Of a stretch of DNA of 64,000 nucleotides, positions 47,720 through 58,901 are shown piece after piece; the stretch's first letter is position 1, and the number at the start of each line of letters is the position of its first letter. The notes beneath the pieces were generated by a model, which saw nothing but the letters and a program-made list of their open reading frames with translations, did no database searches and was not told the DNA's origin. This DNA is from Rhodospirillaceae bacterium (GTDB taxonomy: Bacteria; Pseudomonadota; Alphaproteobacteria; Rhodospirillales; Rhodospirillaceae): NCBI GenBank assembly GCA_028822445.1, contig JAPKDQ010000001.1, positions 558,001 through 622,000 on the forward strand, read 5' to 3'. Made by a program: the position numbers and the translations under genes.

Positions 47720-49894
47720 ATGGTATTCAACTCGCAACGAAGGAATGCTCACGTGAGCTCACAAGACACTATACCGGTCATGGATCTCGAAAGTGGAGAT
47801 CGCTTTATTAATCGTGAGCTGTCTTGGTTAGCCTTTAACACCCGAGTCCTTGAAGAAGCTGAAAACGTAAACCACCCATTGTTGGAGCGCGTTCGTTTTC
47901 TGTCTATCTCTGCGTCCAATCTCGACGAGTTTTACATGGTACGCGTTGCTGGTTTAAAGGGGCAGGTCCGAGCTGGCGTAACGCACTGTAGCGCTGACGG
48001 CTTGACCCCACAGGAGCAGCTTGCGCAGGTTAATACAGTTGTTCGCGGCGTGCTTCACCAAGAAGATGCGTGCTGGGCAAATTTACGATCAGAATTGGAC
48101 AAAGAAGATATTTCTGTCGTTTCTCGGGATATTCTGAATGCGATCGATAAAGACTGGCTCGAAGAGCATTTCATGGAACATATCTTTCCAGTACTCACGC
48201 CCTTGGCTATTGACCCCGCGCATCCGTTTCCTTTTATTCCGAACTTGGGTCTGTCCCTTATTCTTCAGCTTGTTCGAATTGAGAACGGCGAAAGCATGCG
48301 GGCGCTTGTTCCGATTCCATCGCAGGTGAAGCGGCTTATTCGCCTGCGCGGAAAGAAGATAAGATTTATTACTCTGGAAGACATCATTACGTTATTTTTT
48401 GACCGACTGTTTCCCGGGTTCAAGGTGACCCAATCCGGTGCCTTTCGTGTTATTCGCGATAGTGAAATGGAAGTCGATGAAGAGGCCCAGGACCTGGTTC
48501 AAAGCTTCGAGACGGCTTTGAAGCGGCGGCGTCGTGGCAGTTGTATTCGCCTCAAAGTGAGCGCCTCCATGCCAGACGATCAAGCCGAACTAATTTGTGA
48601 CGAGCTGGAAGTTTCCAAGGGTGATTTGTTCCGCATGGATGGAATGATTGGCTTGGCGGACGTTCGGCAGCTCATCACCGGTGAACGGCCGGACCTAGAG
48701 TTCATGCCTTACAATGCAAGATTTCCAGAACGTATTAGAGACTTCGGTGGCGATTGTTTTGCAGCAATTCGCAAGAAAGATATCTTGGTCCATCATCCGT
48801 ATGAGTCTTTTGATGCCGTTGTCCAATTCTTGCGGCAAGCGGCACAAGACCCGAATGTCGTTTCGATTAAACAAACGCTCTACCGCACAAGCAAGGATTC
48901 TCCGATCGTTCAGGCGCTCATTGAGGCCGCAGAGGCAGGAAAATCAGTCACGGCTATGGTTGAACTGAAGGCTCGCTTCGACGAGGAGGCAAATATTCGG
49001 TGGGCTCGTGACCTGGAACGTTCAGGCGCAAACGTTGTGTATGGGTTCGTAGATCTAAAAACCCATGCCAAGATCTCTCTAGTAACACGGCGGGAGGGAA
49101 GCGCTCTCAATTCCTATGTCCATTTTGGCACTGGCAACTATCACCCAGTGACGGCAAAAGTTTATACAGACTTGTCGTTTTTTACCTGCGACCCAGCGCT
49201 ATGCCGCGATGCCAATCGAGCATTCAATTTTATGACGGGATATGCGCGGCCTGATTCTCTGGAGAAATTAGCCATCGCGCCAATTGGACTGAAAGAAAAG
49301 ATAGACAGCCTGATCGAGGCCGAAATTAACCATGCTAAGGCCGGTCGCGGTGGAACGATTTGGGCGAAAATGAACTCTTTGGTCGACCCACAAACAATCG
49401 ATTTGCTTTATGAGGCATCTCAAGCGGGTGTGCAGGTTTATCTTATAGTTAGAGGTATTTGTTGCCTCCGCCCTGGAGTGCCCGGGTTGTCGGAAAATAT
49501 CAGCGTTAAAAGTATTGTGGGACGCTTTCTCGAACACTCCCGGATATTCGTTTTTGGCGATGGCCACCCGATACCCTCTCGAAACGCAAAGATTTTTATA
49601 TCATCAGCGGACTGGATGACCCGGAATCTTGTAAATCGGGTTGAATCCTTCGTGCCTATTGAAAACCATACAGTCCATAGGCAAGTCTTAGACCAAATCA
49701 TGGTTGCCAATATTAATGATACGCTGCAGAGTTGGACTCTTAATTCTGATGGTAGATACAGCCGGGACGAACCGGGTGTTTCACCCTTCAGTGCTCACGA
49801 ATATTTCATGAATAATCCGAGTCTGTCCGGTCAGGGCAGTGCTCTGGAACAAGCAAAAATGCAGGTGCTCAAACTGGTTCCAAGCCGCCGCTAA
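47720..49894 (+). CDS. ppk1: Polyphosphate kinase 1
   Basis: Reversibly polymerises the ATP terminal phosphate into polyphosphate. The N-terminal domain begins [52 protein letters not shown]. Catalytic sequences are [65 protein letters not shown] with the autophosphorylated histidine, and [20 protein letters not shown]. Length 724. GGGAG upstream supports the first ATG. ppx follows after 45 bases. Confidence 0.97.
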   Translation: MVFNSQRRNAHVSSQDTIPVMDLESGDRFINRELSWLAFNTRVLEEAENVNHPLLERVRFLSISASNLDEFYMVRVAGLKGQVRAGVTHCSADGLTPQEQLAQVNTVVRGVLHQEDACWANLRSELDKEDISVVSRDILNAIDKDWLEEHFMEHIFPVLTPLAIDPAHPFPFIPNLGLSLILQLVRIENGESMRALVPIPSQVKRLIRLRGKKIRFITLEDIITLFFDRLFPGFKVTQSGAFRVIRDSEMEVDEEAQDLVQSFETALKRRRRGSCIRLKVSASMPDDQAELICDELEVSKGDLFRMDGMIGLADVRQLITGERPDLEFMPYNARFPERIRDFGGDCFAAIRKKDILVHHPYESFDAVVQFLRQAAQDPNVVSIKQTLYRTSKDSPIVQALIEAAEAGKSVTAMVELKARFDEEANIRWARDLERSGANVVYGFVDLKTHAKISLVTRREGSALNSYVHFGTGNYHPVTAKVYTDLSFFTCDPALCRDANRAFNFMTGYARPDSLEKLAIAPIGLKEKIDSLIEAEINHAKAGRGGTIWAKMNSLVDPQTIDLLYEASQAGVQVYLIVRGICCLRPGVPGLSENISVKSIVGRFLEHSRIFVFGDGHPIPSRNAKIFISSADWMTRNLVNRVESFVPIENHTVHRQVLDQIMVANINDTLQSWTLNSDGRYSRDEPGVSPFSAHEYFMNNPSLSGQGSALEQAKMQVLKLVPSRR

Positions 49895-49939
49895 ACCTGC
49901 TATCAGCGCATCTCTAGCGGTTAGTGAGAGAGTATTAAC

Positions 49940-51436
49940 GTGCCAGAATACAGCACGACACTTACGGTTCGTCACCGGCCGGTCGGGGTCATCGATATCG
50001 GGTCAAACTCGGTGCGTCTGGTTGTCTATAGCGGTGTCATGAGAACACCAATACCCATATATAATGAAAAATCGATTTGCGCTTTAGGCCGAGATCTCGA
50101 GTCCACGGGCAAGTTGCACTCCGCAGGCGTGGCGAAGGCTCTCAGTACACTAAAACGGTTTACGGTTCTAACAAGTGCCATGGGCCTAGATAGGCTCGAT
50201 GTCCTCGCTACTGCTGCCGTTCGTGATGCGACAGACGGCCAGGGTTTTATCGATACTGTGAAGGAGGAAACAGGCCTCGTCATCAAGCTCCTTTCCGGCA
50301 AGCAAGAAGCCAAACGAAGTGCACTTGGCGTGTTGTGCGGTATTCCTAATGCAGACGGTATGGTCGCTGACCTTGGGGGCGGAAGCCTTGAGCTGGTTGA
50401 CGTGGCTGGTGGCAAGTTAGCCCATCACGCGACATTGCCGTTGGGAACGCTTCGTTTAGCAGAATCGTCTGATCGGGAAATAGACAAGGCCAGTGTGATT
50501 ATTAACGTACACCTTAAAAATGAAGCCTGGATTGCGGGTGTAAAAGGCAGAACGGTCTATGCCGTTGGAGGGGCCTGGCGCGCCCTTGCTCGGGTGTGTA
50601 TTGCCCACATGAACTACCCTCTGCATGTCCTCGATAATTTCACGCTGACTAGGCCCCAAGCGTTGTCGTTGTTCGCTCTCATATCCAATCTGGGTCCGCA
50701 GACGCTTGCAAGAATTCGTGGTGTTGATAAATCGAGATTACAAGCCTTACCATTGGCGGCGGCACTGTTGGGGAGGCTATTAGAACTTGGCCAACCGGAT
50801 ACCCTGGTTTTTTCAATATACGGTATGCGAGAAGGGCAATTTTATAAGGACCTTCCATCGTCTCTAAAGACGGCAGACCCGCTGATTAGCGCGGCGGAGG
50901 AACTATGTCGTGGCGCCGGCCGTGATCCCCGCGAAGGATACCAAGTCTATAATTGGCTTTCTTCACTGTTCCCTGGCGAGTCAGCCGAACAGGCCAAGCT
51001 TCGTCTTGCAGCTTGTTTGCTGCGCGATGTCCATTGGTCTGAGCATCCTGATTACAGAGCGGAACAGGCTTTTTTAAGAGTTCTTCGGCTTCCTTCTATG
51101 GGGCTAGAACATGAAGACCGAGCAGGTTTGGCCTTGGCTATATTTTATCGTTACCGCACTGATGACACGATACCGACCGTCGACCAAGCTCATGCGATGG
51201 TGGATGATGACTGCCTCCATAGGGTCCGTACCATCGGGCTTGGCTTGCGGCTGGCTTATGTGCTTTCTGGCGGAGCGCCAGGCATTCTAGAAAAATCAAA
51301 ATTGGAGGTGGCGGGGGCGACACTGATGTTATCTGTGCCGTCTTCCGAACCTGTATTTGATGGAGGTTCCTATCCGAAAAGGCTTTCTCGATTAGCGGCA
51401 CATATAGGCAAGAAGGATAAGATTAAGAGGATATGA
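49940..51436 (+). CDS. ppx: Exopolyphosphatase (Ppx/GppA family)
   Basis: Degrades polyphosphate from the end, opposing Ppk1; some members hydrolyse pppGpp. The actin-like phosphate loops are GVIDIGSNSVRLVVYSG and VADLGGGSLELVDV, with YAVGGAWRALARV. The N-terminal domain is followed by an HD-like helical C-terminal domain (from about residue 320), giving 498 residues. GTG start with GAGAGAG upstream. Cotranscription with ppk1 supports the polyphosphate role. Confidence 0.93.
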   Translation: MPEYSTTLTVRHRPVGVIDIGSNSVRLVVYSGVMRTPIPIYNEKSICALGRDLESTGKLHSAGVAKALSTLKRFTVLTSAMGLDRLDVLATAAVRDATDGQGFIDTVKEETGLVIKLLSGKQEAKRSALGVLCGIPNADGMVADLGGGSLELVDVAGGKLAHHATLPLGTLRLAESSDREIDKASVIINVHLKNEAWIAGVKGRTVYAVGGAWRALARVCIAHMNYPLHVLDNFTLTRPQALSLFALISNLGPQTLARIRGVDKSRLQALPLAAALLGRLLELGQPDTLVFSIYGMREGQFYKDLPSSLKTADPLISAAEELCRGAGRDPREGYQVYNWLSSLFPGESAEQAKLRLAACLLRDVHWSEHPDYRAEQAFLRVLRLPSMGLEHEDRAGLALAIFYRYRTDDTIPTVDQAHAMVDDDCLHRVRTIGLGLRLAYVLSGGAPGILEKSKLEVAGATLMLSVPSSEPVFDGGSYPKRLSRLAAHIGKKDKIKRI

Positions 51437-51442
51437 TGCTAA

Positions 51443-52603
51443 TTAACCCCGTGGTTGTTCCATAACGTCTACGCTTTTACTGTCAGGCGAAAGGCCGAGA
51501 GCCAACTCACCATGTTTTAGGCGTAAAGCGTCGGCGCCAAATAATTCTTTCCGCCACCCAGATAATGCAGGAACGTCAGCATTATCGTCACATGCAATTC
51601 TCTCTAAATCATCGACAGTGGCAACGAGTTTCACAGCCACATCGCTGCCTTCACAGCGGGCTTTAAGTAGGACCTTCAGGAGGTCGATGACGGGGCCGAG
51701 ACCGGGTGGTTTCTCTAGTGCCCTAGTCGCTCTCGGGCAAAGGTCGTCAGGGGTTTCAATTCCGCGCTTAATTGCTGCAAATATGTCGGGGGCATGCTTG
51801 CTCCTTGCAAGGCTCTTTGAAAGCCGTGTTTGAGATAGCGCCTTCTCATCAGTTGGTTTTAGAGCTGCCAGTTCGATTAGAGCGTCATCCTTGATGACGC
51901 GGCGGCGTGGGGTGTCTTGGGTCTGCGCTGTTCGTTCACGCCAAGCTGATACTTCCTTCAAAATGGCTAGGTAGCGAGGTTTTTTTTCTCTGGATTTGAG
52001 GCGACGCCAAGATTCTTCTGGCGAGAGGTCGTAGGTCTTCGGGCTAGTCAGAACCCCCAGTTCTTCTGCAACCCAAGGAGCGCGTCCCGAGCGTTCAAGC
52101 TCATTTTTGAGTGAGACGTATACGTCTCGTAAATGAACGACGTCAGCTAAAGCGTACTCGATTTGATTCTCCGAAAGAGGCCGCCTGGTCCAATCCGTGA
52201 AACGCTGGCTTTTGTCTATTTTAGCCGATGTTAACCTGGAGACTAGTGTCTCGTAGCCGACAGACTCACCGAATCCGCAGACCATGGCGGCGACCTGCGT
52301 GTCGAACAGTGGGGCGGGGATCAGGCCGGCTTTATGAAAGAAAATCTCGAGGTCTTGTCGCGCGGCATGGAAAACTTTAACGATTTTGGTGTCGCGAAAC
52401 AGATCGTAAAGCGGAGATAAGTCGATTCCGTCCGCCAGTGTGTCTATGCAGTGGGCTTCGTCCGGCCCGGCAACCTGAACAAGGCACAGGAGTGGCCAAT
52501 AGGTTGTTTCCCGGTGAAATTCGGTATCTACCGTTATGAACTCTGCCGATGAAAGGCGGGCGCAAAATGCGTCTAAAGCGTCTGTCGTGGTGATAATATC
52601 CAT
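51443..52603 (-). CDS. rnd: Ribonuclease D
   Basis: 3'-5' exoribonuclease for tRNA 3'-end maturation. DEDD-type exonuclease motifs are ITVDTEFHRETTYWP, VFHAARQDLEIFFHKAG and YALADVVHLRDVY. An HRDC-like helical domain follows (about 210-300). I use ATG 52603 (MDIITTTDALDAFC), which gives 386 residues, the family length; the frame extends 26 codons further upstream into the aspS leader region. Confidence 0.94.
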   Translation of the reverse strand: MDIITTTDALDAFCARLSSAEFITVDTEFHRETTYWPLLCLVQVAGPDEAHCIDTLADGIDLSPLYDLFRDTKIVKVFHAARQDLEIFFHKAGLIPAPLFDTQVAAMVCGFGESVGYETLVSRLTSAKIDKSQRFTDWTRRPLSENQIEYALADVVHLRDVYVSLKNELERSGRAPWVAEELGVLTSPKTYDLSPEESWRRLKSREKKPRYLAILKEVSAWRERTAQTQDTPRRRVIKDDALIELAALKPTDEKALSQTRLSKSLARSKHAPDIFAAIKRGIETPDDLCPRATRALEKPPGLGPVIDLLKVLLKARCEGSDVAVKLVATVDDLERIACDDNADVPALSGWRKELFGADALRLKHGELALGLSPDSKSVDVMEQPRG

Positions 52604-52685
52604 ACACGCTGTCTTATCGTCTCTGTTGGCTAGCCGCAACCGCCTGGGAAGCTCATAATTTTGATGCTTGAAGGGTGGCAAAACC

Positions 52686-52714
52686 TTGACAAATGGGCTG
52701 GTTCGGTGTGGTTT
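52686..52714 (+). promoter_or_regulatory. aspS: Candidate aspS promoter (-35 box)
   Basis: A perfect TTGACA at 52686-52691 lies in the 171-base gap between divergent rnd and aspS. The hexamer 17 bases on (TGGTTT) is a poor -10, so activity is uncertain. Confidence 0.3.
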
Positions 52715-52774
52715 CTCCGCCCATTAGCTCGGCTTTTAGCCCAGTATCTCCATTTCTGCCATAGGAACCCGGTC

Positions 52775-54589
52775 ATGCACCGTTATAGATCGCATAATTG
52801 CGGCGCTCTGCGCCTCGAAGACGCTGGAACAGAAGCCCGCCTATCAGGTTGGGTGCACCGAAAACGTGACCATGGAAACTTAGTTTTTGTTGATCTGCGT
52901 GATCAGTTTGGGGTGACCCAATGTGTGATCGATACGTCTAGTCCAGTCTTTTCGGTTATCGATAACGCTCGGTCTGAGACCGTTCTTTGCATCACTGGAA
53001 CCGTGGTCGAGCGGACTGCAGACACTGTGAATGGGCGGCTCCCAACTGGTAAAGTCGAAGTGCAGATCGAAGAAGTTGAAGTATTGTCCCAAACAGATGT
53101 TCTTCCAATCCAAGTCTATGGTGACAACGACTATCCAGAGGAATTACGCCTTAAGTATCGCTACCTCGATCTGCGCCGTGAGGAGATGCGCAACAACATC
53201 CTTTTGAGATCACAGGTCATATCCAGCATTCGCAGACGTATGACTGACTCTGGGTTCGTTGAGTTTCAAACGCCGATTTTGACGGCGTCGTCACCTGAGG
53301 GGGCCCGGGACTTTCTCGTTCCGTCTCGGCTTCATCCCGGACGCTTCTATGCGCTTCCGCAGGCCCCTCAGATTTTTAAACAAATGATAATGGTATCTGG
53401 CTTTGACCGATACTTTCAGATTGCTCCGTGTTTTCGTGATGAAGATGGCAGATCTGACCGGTCTCCAGGAGAATTCTATCAGCTCGATTTAGAAATGGCT
53501 TTTGTAACCCAAGATGACGTGTTCGACGCCATCGAGCCTGTTATCGGCGGCATCTTTAAAGAGTTTGCCAATGGCAGGGCTGTCACCGACGATAAATGGA
53601 CGCGTATTCCTTACGCCGAATCCATATTGAAGTACGGTAGCGACAAGCCTGATCTGCGCAATCCACTTTTGATTACCGACGTCACGGAGTCTTTTTCCGG
53701 GTCTAACTTTGGCTTATTTTCGAAGAATATTGATAAGGGCGCTATCGTTCGCGCTATTCCTGCGCCCGGGTCTGCTGGACAACCGAGGAGCTTTTTCGAC
53801 AAGCTGAACGAGTGGGCACGGAGTGAGGGTGCCGGCGGGCTTGGTTACATCGTGTATGAAGCTGACGGTGGCGCTAAAGGTCCGATTGCGAAGAACTTAG
53901 ATGAAGACCGCGTCGCAGGTATCCGTGAAGCAACTGGGGTTGGCCCTGGCGACAGCGTTTTCTTTGTCTGTGATAAACCATTGGTTGCTGAAAAATTTGC
54001 TGGTCTCGTCCGGACAAAGGTATGTGCGGAACTAGACCTCCTCGCCAAGGACCGGTTCGACCTATGCTGGATCGTCGATTATCCGATGTATGAGCGCGAC
54101 GAAGCCACTGGCGAAGTCGACTTTAGTCACAATCCGTTCTCTATGCCTCAGGGTGGTTTAGAAGCTCTGGAGACAAAGGACCCTGAAGACATCTTGGCGT
54201 TCCAGTACGACATTGTATGTAACGGCATTGAGCTATGTTCCGGCGCTATTAGAAATCACCGTCCGGACATCATGGTGAAGGCGTTTAATATTGCTGGCTA
54301 CGAAGAGAGTGTGATCGAAGAACGCTTTGGCGGCATGTTCAATGCTTTCAAATTTGGCGCGCCGCCACATGGTGGAGCGGCCCCAGGCATTGATCGTATC
54401 GTGATGCTCTTGGCCGACACGCCGAATATTCGCGAAGTCACACTGTTTCCGATGAATAATCAGGCAGAAGACTTAATGATGCAGGCACCGAACGAAGTGT
54501 TTGAGAAGCAGTTGAAAGAGCTTTACATCAAACTCGACTTGCCTAAGGAAATTGAAAAAGGTGAGGCTTTGGCGCCGGCCGCGGAATAG
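52775..54589 (+). CDS. aspS: Aspartate--tRNA ligase
   Basis: Class II aminoacyl-tRNA synthetase. The OB-fold anticodon domain is [29 protein letters not shown]. Class II motif 1 is in [25 protein letters not shown], motif 2 in [25 protein letters not shown], and motif 3 in [17 protein letters not shown]. The bacterial GAD insertion domain is at about 290-420. ATG 52775 ([13 protein letters not shown]) has AGGA upstream and gives 604 residues. An open frame continues 38 codons upstream but shows no homology. Confidence 0.97.
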   Translation: MHRYRSHNCGALRLEDAGTEARLSGWVHRKRDHGNLVFVDLRDQFGVTQCVIDTSSPVFSVIDNARSETVLCITGTVVERTADTVNGRLPTGKVEVQIEEVEVLSQTDVLPIQVYGDNDYPEELRLKYRYLDLRREEMRNNILLRSQVISSIRRRMTDSGFVEFQTPILTASSPEGARDFLVPSRLHPGRFYALPQAPQIFKQMIMVSGFDRYFQIAPCFRDEDGRSDRSPGEFYQLDLEMAFVTQDDVFDAIEPVIGGIFKEFANGRAVTDDKWTRIPYAESILKYGSDKPDLRNPLLITDVTESFSGSNFGLFSKNIDKGAIVRAIPAPGSAGQPRSFFDKLNEWARSEGAGGLGYIVYEADGGAKGPIAKNLDEDRVAGIREATGVGPGDSVFFVCDKPLVAEKFAGLVRTKVCAELDLLAKDRFDLCWIVDYPMYERDEATGEVDFSHNPFSMPQGGLEALETKDPEDILAFQYDIVCNGIELCSGAIRNHRPDIMVKAFNIAGYEESVIEERFGGMFNAFKFGAPPHGGAAPGIDRIVMLLADTPNIREVTLFPMNNQAEDLMMQAPNEVFEKQLKELYIKLDLPKEIEKGEALAPAAE

Positions 54590-54712
54590 ATCGCGAATCA
54601 TATTCTAACGAGAGGCTTGGGTCCGGGAACATATAATAAATAGCGATAAGGTTTATGCTTTAACGCCAGTAGTTTAGTGGCCTATTGGTTAGATAACATG
54701 GATACCTGATCA

Positions 54713-55642
54713 ATGGCTGTGCTGCTCGTAACGGATGACACATTTCTCAAACATGACACAGGGCCGGGCCACCCTGAAAGCGTAGACCGGATACGGACCG
54801 TGCAACAAGCGCTCAATGATGAAAGCTTCAACAGCCTACTTCGTCGCGCTCCGGTAGATGCAACAGAGGAGCAGATGGCCGCGCCACATTCGTCCGACTT
54901 GGTGGCGGCCATTCTTAAAGCCGCGCCAACCGGTGGGTATCGTCATATTGATTCCGATACCGTTATGTCATCAGGGACTGGTGATGCGATTAGGAAGGGT
55001 GCAGGTTCTCTCGTCCTGGCCGTAGATTCTGTCATTTCAGGCGAAGCAGAATCCGCCTTTTGCGCGGTTCGCCCCCCTGGTCATCATGCAGAACGCGACC
55101 GCCCTATGGGGTTTTGTTTTGTGAATAATGTTGCTGTCGCCGCAATGCATGCGCGGCAAGCCCATGGGCTTAGGAAAATTGCTGTGGTCGACTTTGACGT
55201 GCATCATGGTAACGGGACTCAGGATATATTTTGGAATGAGCCTGATCTGTTTTTTGCGTCTTCTCATCAGTACCCGCATTACCCTGGAACAGGGGCGGCG
55301 GAGGATATAGGCGGCTATAACAATGTCGTCAATGCACCGTTGCCGCCTGGGACCGGTGGTGGCGGATTCAGAAAGGCATTTGAGCGCGATATTCTGCCGG
55401 CGCTCGATTCTTTTGCGCCTGACTTGATCCTTATTTCAGCTGGTTTTGATGCCCATAAGGATGATCCGTTATCCGATATGGGGCTGGAGGAGGATGACTT
55501 TTTCTGGGTCACGCGCCGGATCCTGTCCATCGCCGATAAACACGCTGATGGACGGGTGGTTTCGGCCCTAGAGGGCGGGTATAACTTACGCGCCCTTGGT
55601 GCAAGTGCAGCGGCTCATGTAAAAGCCCTGATGAAAGGGTGA
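54713..55642 (+). CDS. Histone deacetylase-family (AcuC/AphA-like) hydrolase
   Basis: Zinc amidohydrolase of the arginase/deacetylase fold; bacterial members deacetylate acetylated polyamines, acetyl-lysine or related compounds. Motifs: RPPGHHAERDRPMGFCFVNNVAVAA with the two catalytic histidines, VVDFDVHHGNGTQDIFW with zinc ligands, ISAGFDAHKDDPLSDMGL with the third zinc ligand, and ALEGGYNLRAL. Length 309. Substrate cannot be assigned. It sits between aspS and xseB, a frequent neighbourhood in Rhodospirillales-type genomes. Confidence 0.9.
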   Translation: MAVLLVTDDTFLKHDTGPGHPESVDRIRTVQQALNDESFNSLLRRAPVDATEEQMAAPHSSDLVAAILKAAPTGGYRHIDSDTVMSSGTGDAIRKGAGSLVLAVDSVISGEAESAFCAVRPPGHHAERDRPMGFCFVNNVAVAAMHARQAHGLRKIAVVDFDVHHGNGTQDIFWNEPDLFFASSHQYPHYPGTGAAEDIGGYNNVVNAPLPPGTGGGGFRKAFERDILPALDSFAPDLILISAGFDAHKDDPLSDMGLEEDDFFWVTRRILSIADKHADGRVVSALEGGYNLRALGASAAAHVKALMKG

Positions 55643-55667
55643 CGTAGCTTAATAGACGAAAGCAGAA

Positions 55668-55919
55668 ATGATGGCAGAGCCTAAAACACCCAAAGATATA
55701 GAAGCCCTGAATTTTGAGGATGCTTTGAGTCAGCTAGAGGAGATCGTTCGCGGTCTCGAGGCTGGTCAAGTCAAACTGGATAAAGCCGTGGAGTATTATG
55801 AGCGTGGTGCGATGCTCAAACAACACTGCGAGGCTAAACTTGCTGATGCCAGGATGAAAATTGAAAAGATCACCGGCCTTGGCGATGCCATGAAATTGGA
55901 AAACGTGGAGCCCGAATGA
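55668..55919 (+). CDS. xseB: Exodeoxyribonuclease VII small subunit
   Basis: Small subunit of ExoVII, a single-strand-specific exonuclease. The 83-residue sequence LNFEDALSQLEEIVRGLEAGQVKLDKAVEYYERGAMLKQHCEAKLADARMKIEKI is a classic XseB two-helix pattern. The large subunit XseA is not in this window. Its stop overlaps the ispA start as ATGA. Either of the first two ATG codons could be used. Confidence 0.95.
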   Translation: MMAEPKTPKDIEALNFEDALSQLEEIVRGLEAGQVKLDKAVEYYERGAMLKQHCEAKLADARMKIEKITGLGDAMKLENVEPE

Positions 55920-56926
55920 CCTCGTTCGACGTTGACCCCAGGCCTAAATACCTGCGTTACCTGGTTGGCGCCATTCCTAAATTCCTGCGTAGACCACCAA
56001 CCCAGATAAGAAATGATACAGGCCTTGCATCTCATAGTTCTAGCGTCTTCACGGAAAGCTTGCGGGTTACGGCTAAAGAGGTAAACGCGTGCTTAGATGA
56101 CCTCTTGCCGTTACCGGAAGGCCCTGAACGCCGAGTGGCTGAGGCTATGCGCTACAGCGCCTTAGATGGCGGTAAACGGTTAAGGCCATTCTTGGTCTCG
56201 GCTAGTGCCGACTTATTCGATGTGCCACGGCCTTACAGTCTCCGCGTTGGTGCGGCTGTCGAAATGATCCACTGCTATTCGCTGGTTCATGATGACTTGC
56301 CCGCCATGGACGATGATGACCTACGTCGAGGGCGGCCAACGTGCCACAAAGCCTTTGACGAGGCGACGGCTATCCTCGCTGGAGATGCCCTCCTAACTAA
56401 AGCCTTTGCAGTTCTGAGTGATGCGGCTTCTCATCCCGATGGTCTAATTCGATGCAAGTTGGTTGCCGTTCTGGCTAATGCTGCCGGTGCCGAGGGCATG
56501 GTTGGTGGACAGATGCTGGATTTACTTGCGGCAGACGCCGACTTTGATGAGCAGCAGACTAGACGCCTGCAAGCCTTGAAAACTGGTCGGATGTTGGCTG
56601 TTTCATGCCAAATGGGCGCCTTGCTGGGCCAAGCAGAGCCCGATGCCATGAAAGACCTGGACTCGTACGGCGTATACCTAGGAGCGGCCTTTCAAATAGC
56701 GGATGACCTTCTAGATCTGGAAGCCTCAGAAGCTGATTTAGGTAAGGCGACTGGTAAGGATGAGGCCGCGGGAAAGGCTACTTTTGTCTCCCTCCATGGC
56801 CCAGAACGTGCTAGAAAAGTGGCCAAAACCCTGGTTGATCAAGCAGTTGCGGCATTAGATCGGTTTGGCGAGAGAGCTGAATCGTTACGAGCTGCAGCGG
56901 TATTTACTGTCAGTCGGCGGTCATAA
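55916..56926 (+). CDS. ispA: Farnesyl diphosphate synthase (polyprenyl synthetase)
   Basis: Chain-elongating prenyltransferase making C15 (or C20) diphosphate. The first aspartate-rich motif DDLPAMD is at residues 126-132, the second in AFQIADDLLDLEA, with GGKRLRP near 85-91. The C-terminus FGERAESLRAAAVFTVSRRS is typical. At 336 residues it has about 45 extra N-terminal residues (RPKYLRYLVGAIPKFLRRPPTQIRND). The ATG overlaps xseB as ATGA, which supports the long form; no ATG or GTG lies closer to the core. Confidence 0.93.
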   Translation: MTSFDVDPRPKYLRYLVGAIPKFLRRPPTQIRNDTGLASHSSSVFTESLRVTAKEVNACLDDLLPLPEGPERRVAEAMRYSALDGGKRLRPFLVSASADLFDVPRPYSLRVGAAVEMIHCYSLVHDDLPAMDDDDLRRGRPTCHKAFDEATAILAGDALLTKAFAVLSDAASHPDGLIRCKLVAVLANAAGAEGMVGGQMLDLLAADADFDEQQTRRLQALKTGRMLAVSCQMGALLGQAEPDAMKDLDSYGVYLGAAFQIADDLLDLEASEADLGKATGKDEAAGKATFVSLHGPERARKVAKTLVDQAVAALDRFGERAESLRAAAVFTVSRRS

Positions 56927-56944
56927 AAAGAGGGGCGATGCAAC

Positions 56945-58888
56945 GTGGGAACGGACACAGAGTCGGCCGCACCGGTGCTTGAAACACCGTTGCTTGACCG
57001 CATCAGAAGCCCAAAGGACATGAAAGACCTGTCCATCGAAGAGCTTTCGCAGCTCTCGGACGAATTGCGCGCTGATCTGATCCATAAAGTGTCAAGAACT
57101 GGCGGCCACTTGGGCGCGGGGCTCGGTGTCGTGGAACTCACTGTTGCTTTGCACCATGTTTTTGATACGCCAGAAGACCGGTTGATCTGGGATGTTGGCC
57201 ACCAGTGCTATCCCCATAAGATTCTAACTGGTCGACGTGACCAAATGTCTTCTATCCGCCAGAAAGGTGGTCTTTCCGGTTTCACCAACCGGCCAGAAAG
57301 CGAGTTTGATCCGTTCGGCGCGGGACATAGTTCTACATCTATTTCGGCAGGGCTTGGCATGGCCGTGGCGCGCGACCTTTCCGATGGTGATAATCAGGTT
57401 GTGGCGGTAATCGGTGACGGCGCCATGAGCGCTGGTATGGCCTACGAGGCAATGAACAACGCTGGAAGTATGGACAGTCGCCTTATCGTTATTCTCAATG
57501 ACAACGATATGTCGATCGCGCCAGCTGTCGGCGCAATGAGCGCATATTTATCTCGGCTGCTGTCTTCAAAGTCATATCTCAATCTTCGTGAGGTGATGAA
57601 GCAGATTGCTGAGCATTTCCCGAAGCCGCTAAAAACGGCAGCGCGTAAGGCGGAAGAATATACGCGTGGCATGGTCACGGGCGGCACGCTCTTCGAAGAA
57701 CTGGGTTTCTACTATGTGGGACCAATTGACGGTCACAAAGTCGAGCACCTCGTGCCTGTCCTTAAGAACGTCCGAGATTCCAAAGCGAGTGGCCCATTCT
57801 TGATCCATGCTGTCACGCAGAAGGGTAAGGGATATGCGCCAGCGGAAGAGTCTACTGACAAGTATCATGGCGTCTCAAAATTCGATGTTGTGTCGGGTAA
57901 TCAGGCTAAATCAAAGCCGAATGCACCAAGTTATACTTCGGTTTTTGCAAAGGCCTTGATCGCTGAAGCAGAACAAGATGACCGGGTTATTGCGATTACC
58001 GCCGCTATGCCTGGTGGTACCGGACTGGACAAGTTTGGTGAACAGTTCCCAGAGCGCATGTTTGACGTCGGTATTGCGGAGCAACACGCTGTGACGTTTG
58101 CAGCCGGTCTGGCGACTGAAGGTTACAAGCCGTTCGCGGCAATTTACTCCACATTCTTGCAACGGGCCTTCGATCAGGTTGTCCATGACGTTGCTGTTCA
58201 GAATTTACCCGTACGTTTTGCTATCGACCGGGCCGGATACGTTGGTGCAGATGGCTGCACCCACCAGGGGGCATTTGATGTCGCCTACCTCTGCTGTTTG
58301 CCGAACTTTGTGGTCATGGCCGCAGCTGATGAATCAGAGCTTGTTCATATGGTTGCCACAGCGGCGGCCCACGGCACTGGTCCCATAGCTCTCCGGTATC
58401 CCCGTGGAGAAGGCGTTGGCCTCGACCTTCCGGAAAAGGGTGAGGTTATACCCATTGGCAAAGGCCGGATCGTTCGCGAAGGAACGTCTGTAGCTCTCCT
58501 GAGTCTGGGGACGCGGTTGGGCGATTGCCTCAAGGCGGCGGATGATCTCGCTGCTCATGGTCTGTCGACAACAGTAGCCGATGCTCGATTTGCGAAGCCC
58601 TTAGATATCGGGTTGGTTCAACAGCTTGCTGATAACCATGAACTTCTCGTGACTGTTGAAGAAGGGTCCCAAGGTGGATTTGGAGCGCAAGTGCTTCAAG
58701 CGCTCGCTGCATCTGGTCGCTTGGATCAGGGGCTCACAATTCGAACGCTGACCATGCCAGATGTTTTCCTAGATCATGCCAAGCCAGAAGATCAAGTCGA
58801 CGCTGCAGGATTAAATGCTCCAGGTATTTTGAATTCTGTTTTAGAGGCCCTTGGTCAAGACGCATCAGAGCGCCCTGCTCGGGCTTAG
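56945..58888 (+). CDS. dxs: 1-deoxy-D-xylulose-5-phosphate synthase
   Basis: Thiamine-diphosphate enzyme for the first step of the MEP isoprenoid pathway (pyruvate plus glyceraldehyde 3-phosphate). Motifs: [21 protein letters not shown], the ThDP motif [19 protein letters not shown] with NDNDMSI, and [17 protein letters not shown] plus [18 protein letters not shown]. Length 647. The start is GTG 56945 with GAGGGG upstream. Position after ispA places the pathway entry step beside the prenyl chain-elongation step. Confidence 0.97.
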   Translation: MGTDTESAAPVLETPLLDRIRSPKDMKDLSIEELSQLSDELRADLIHKVSRTGGHLGAGLGVVELTVALHHVFDTPEDRLIWDVGHQCYPHKILTGRRDQMSSIRQKGGLSGFTNRPESEFDPFGAGHSSTSISAGLGMAVARDLSDGDNQVVAVIGDGAMSAGMAYEAMNNAGSMDSRLIVILNDNDMSIAPAVGAMSAYLSRLLSSKSYLNLREVMKQIAEHFPKPLKTAARKAEEYTRGMVTGGTLFEELGFYYVGPIDGHKVEHLVPVLKNVRDSKASGPFLIHAVTQKGKGYAPAEESTDKYHGVSKFDVVSGNQAKSKPNAPSYTSVFAKALIAEAEQDDRVIAITAAMPGGTGLDKFGEQFPERMFDVGIAEQHAVTFAAGLATEGYKPFAAIYSTFLQRAFDQVVHDVAVQNLPVRFAIDRAGYVGADGCTHQGAFDVAYLCCLPNFVVMAAADESELVHMVATAAAHGTGPIALRYPRGEGVGLDLPEKGEVIPIGKGRIVREGTSVALLSLGTRLGDCLKAADDLAAHGLSTTVADARFAKPLDIGLVQQLADNHELLVTVEEGSQGGFGAQVLQALAASGRLDQGLTIRTLTMPDVFLDHAKPEDQVDAAGLNAPGILNSVLEALGQDASERPARA

Positions 58889-58901
58889 TGCGGCTTAAGA
58901 A

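Noticed and set aside
54665-54725. tRNA-like segment (AGTTTAGTGGCC...TTGGTTAGA) before the deacetylase-family gene
   Set aside because: It resembles a D-arm, but there is no T-loop, no acceptor stem partner and coding sequence follows immediately.
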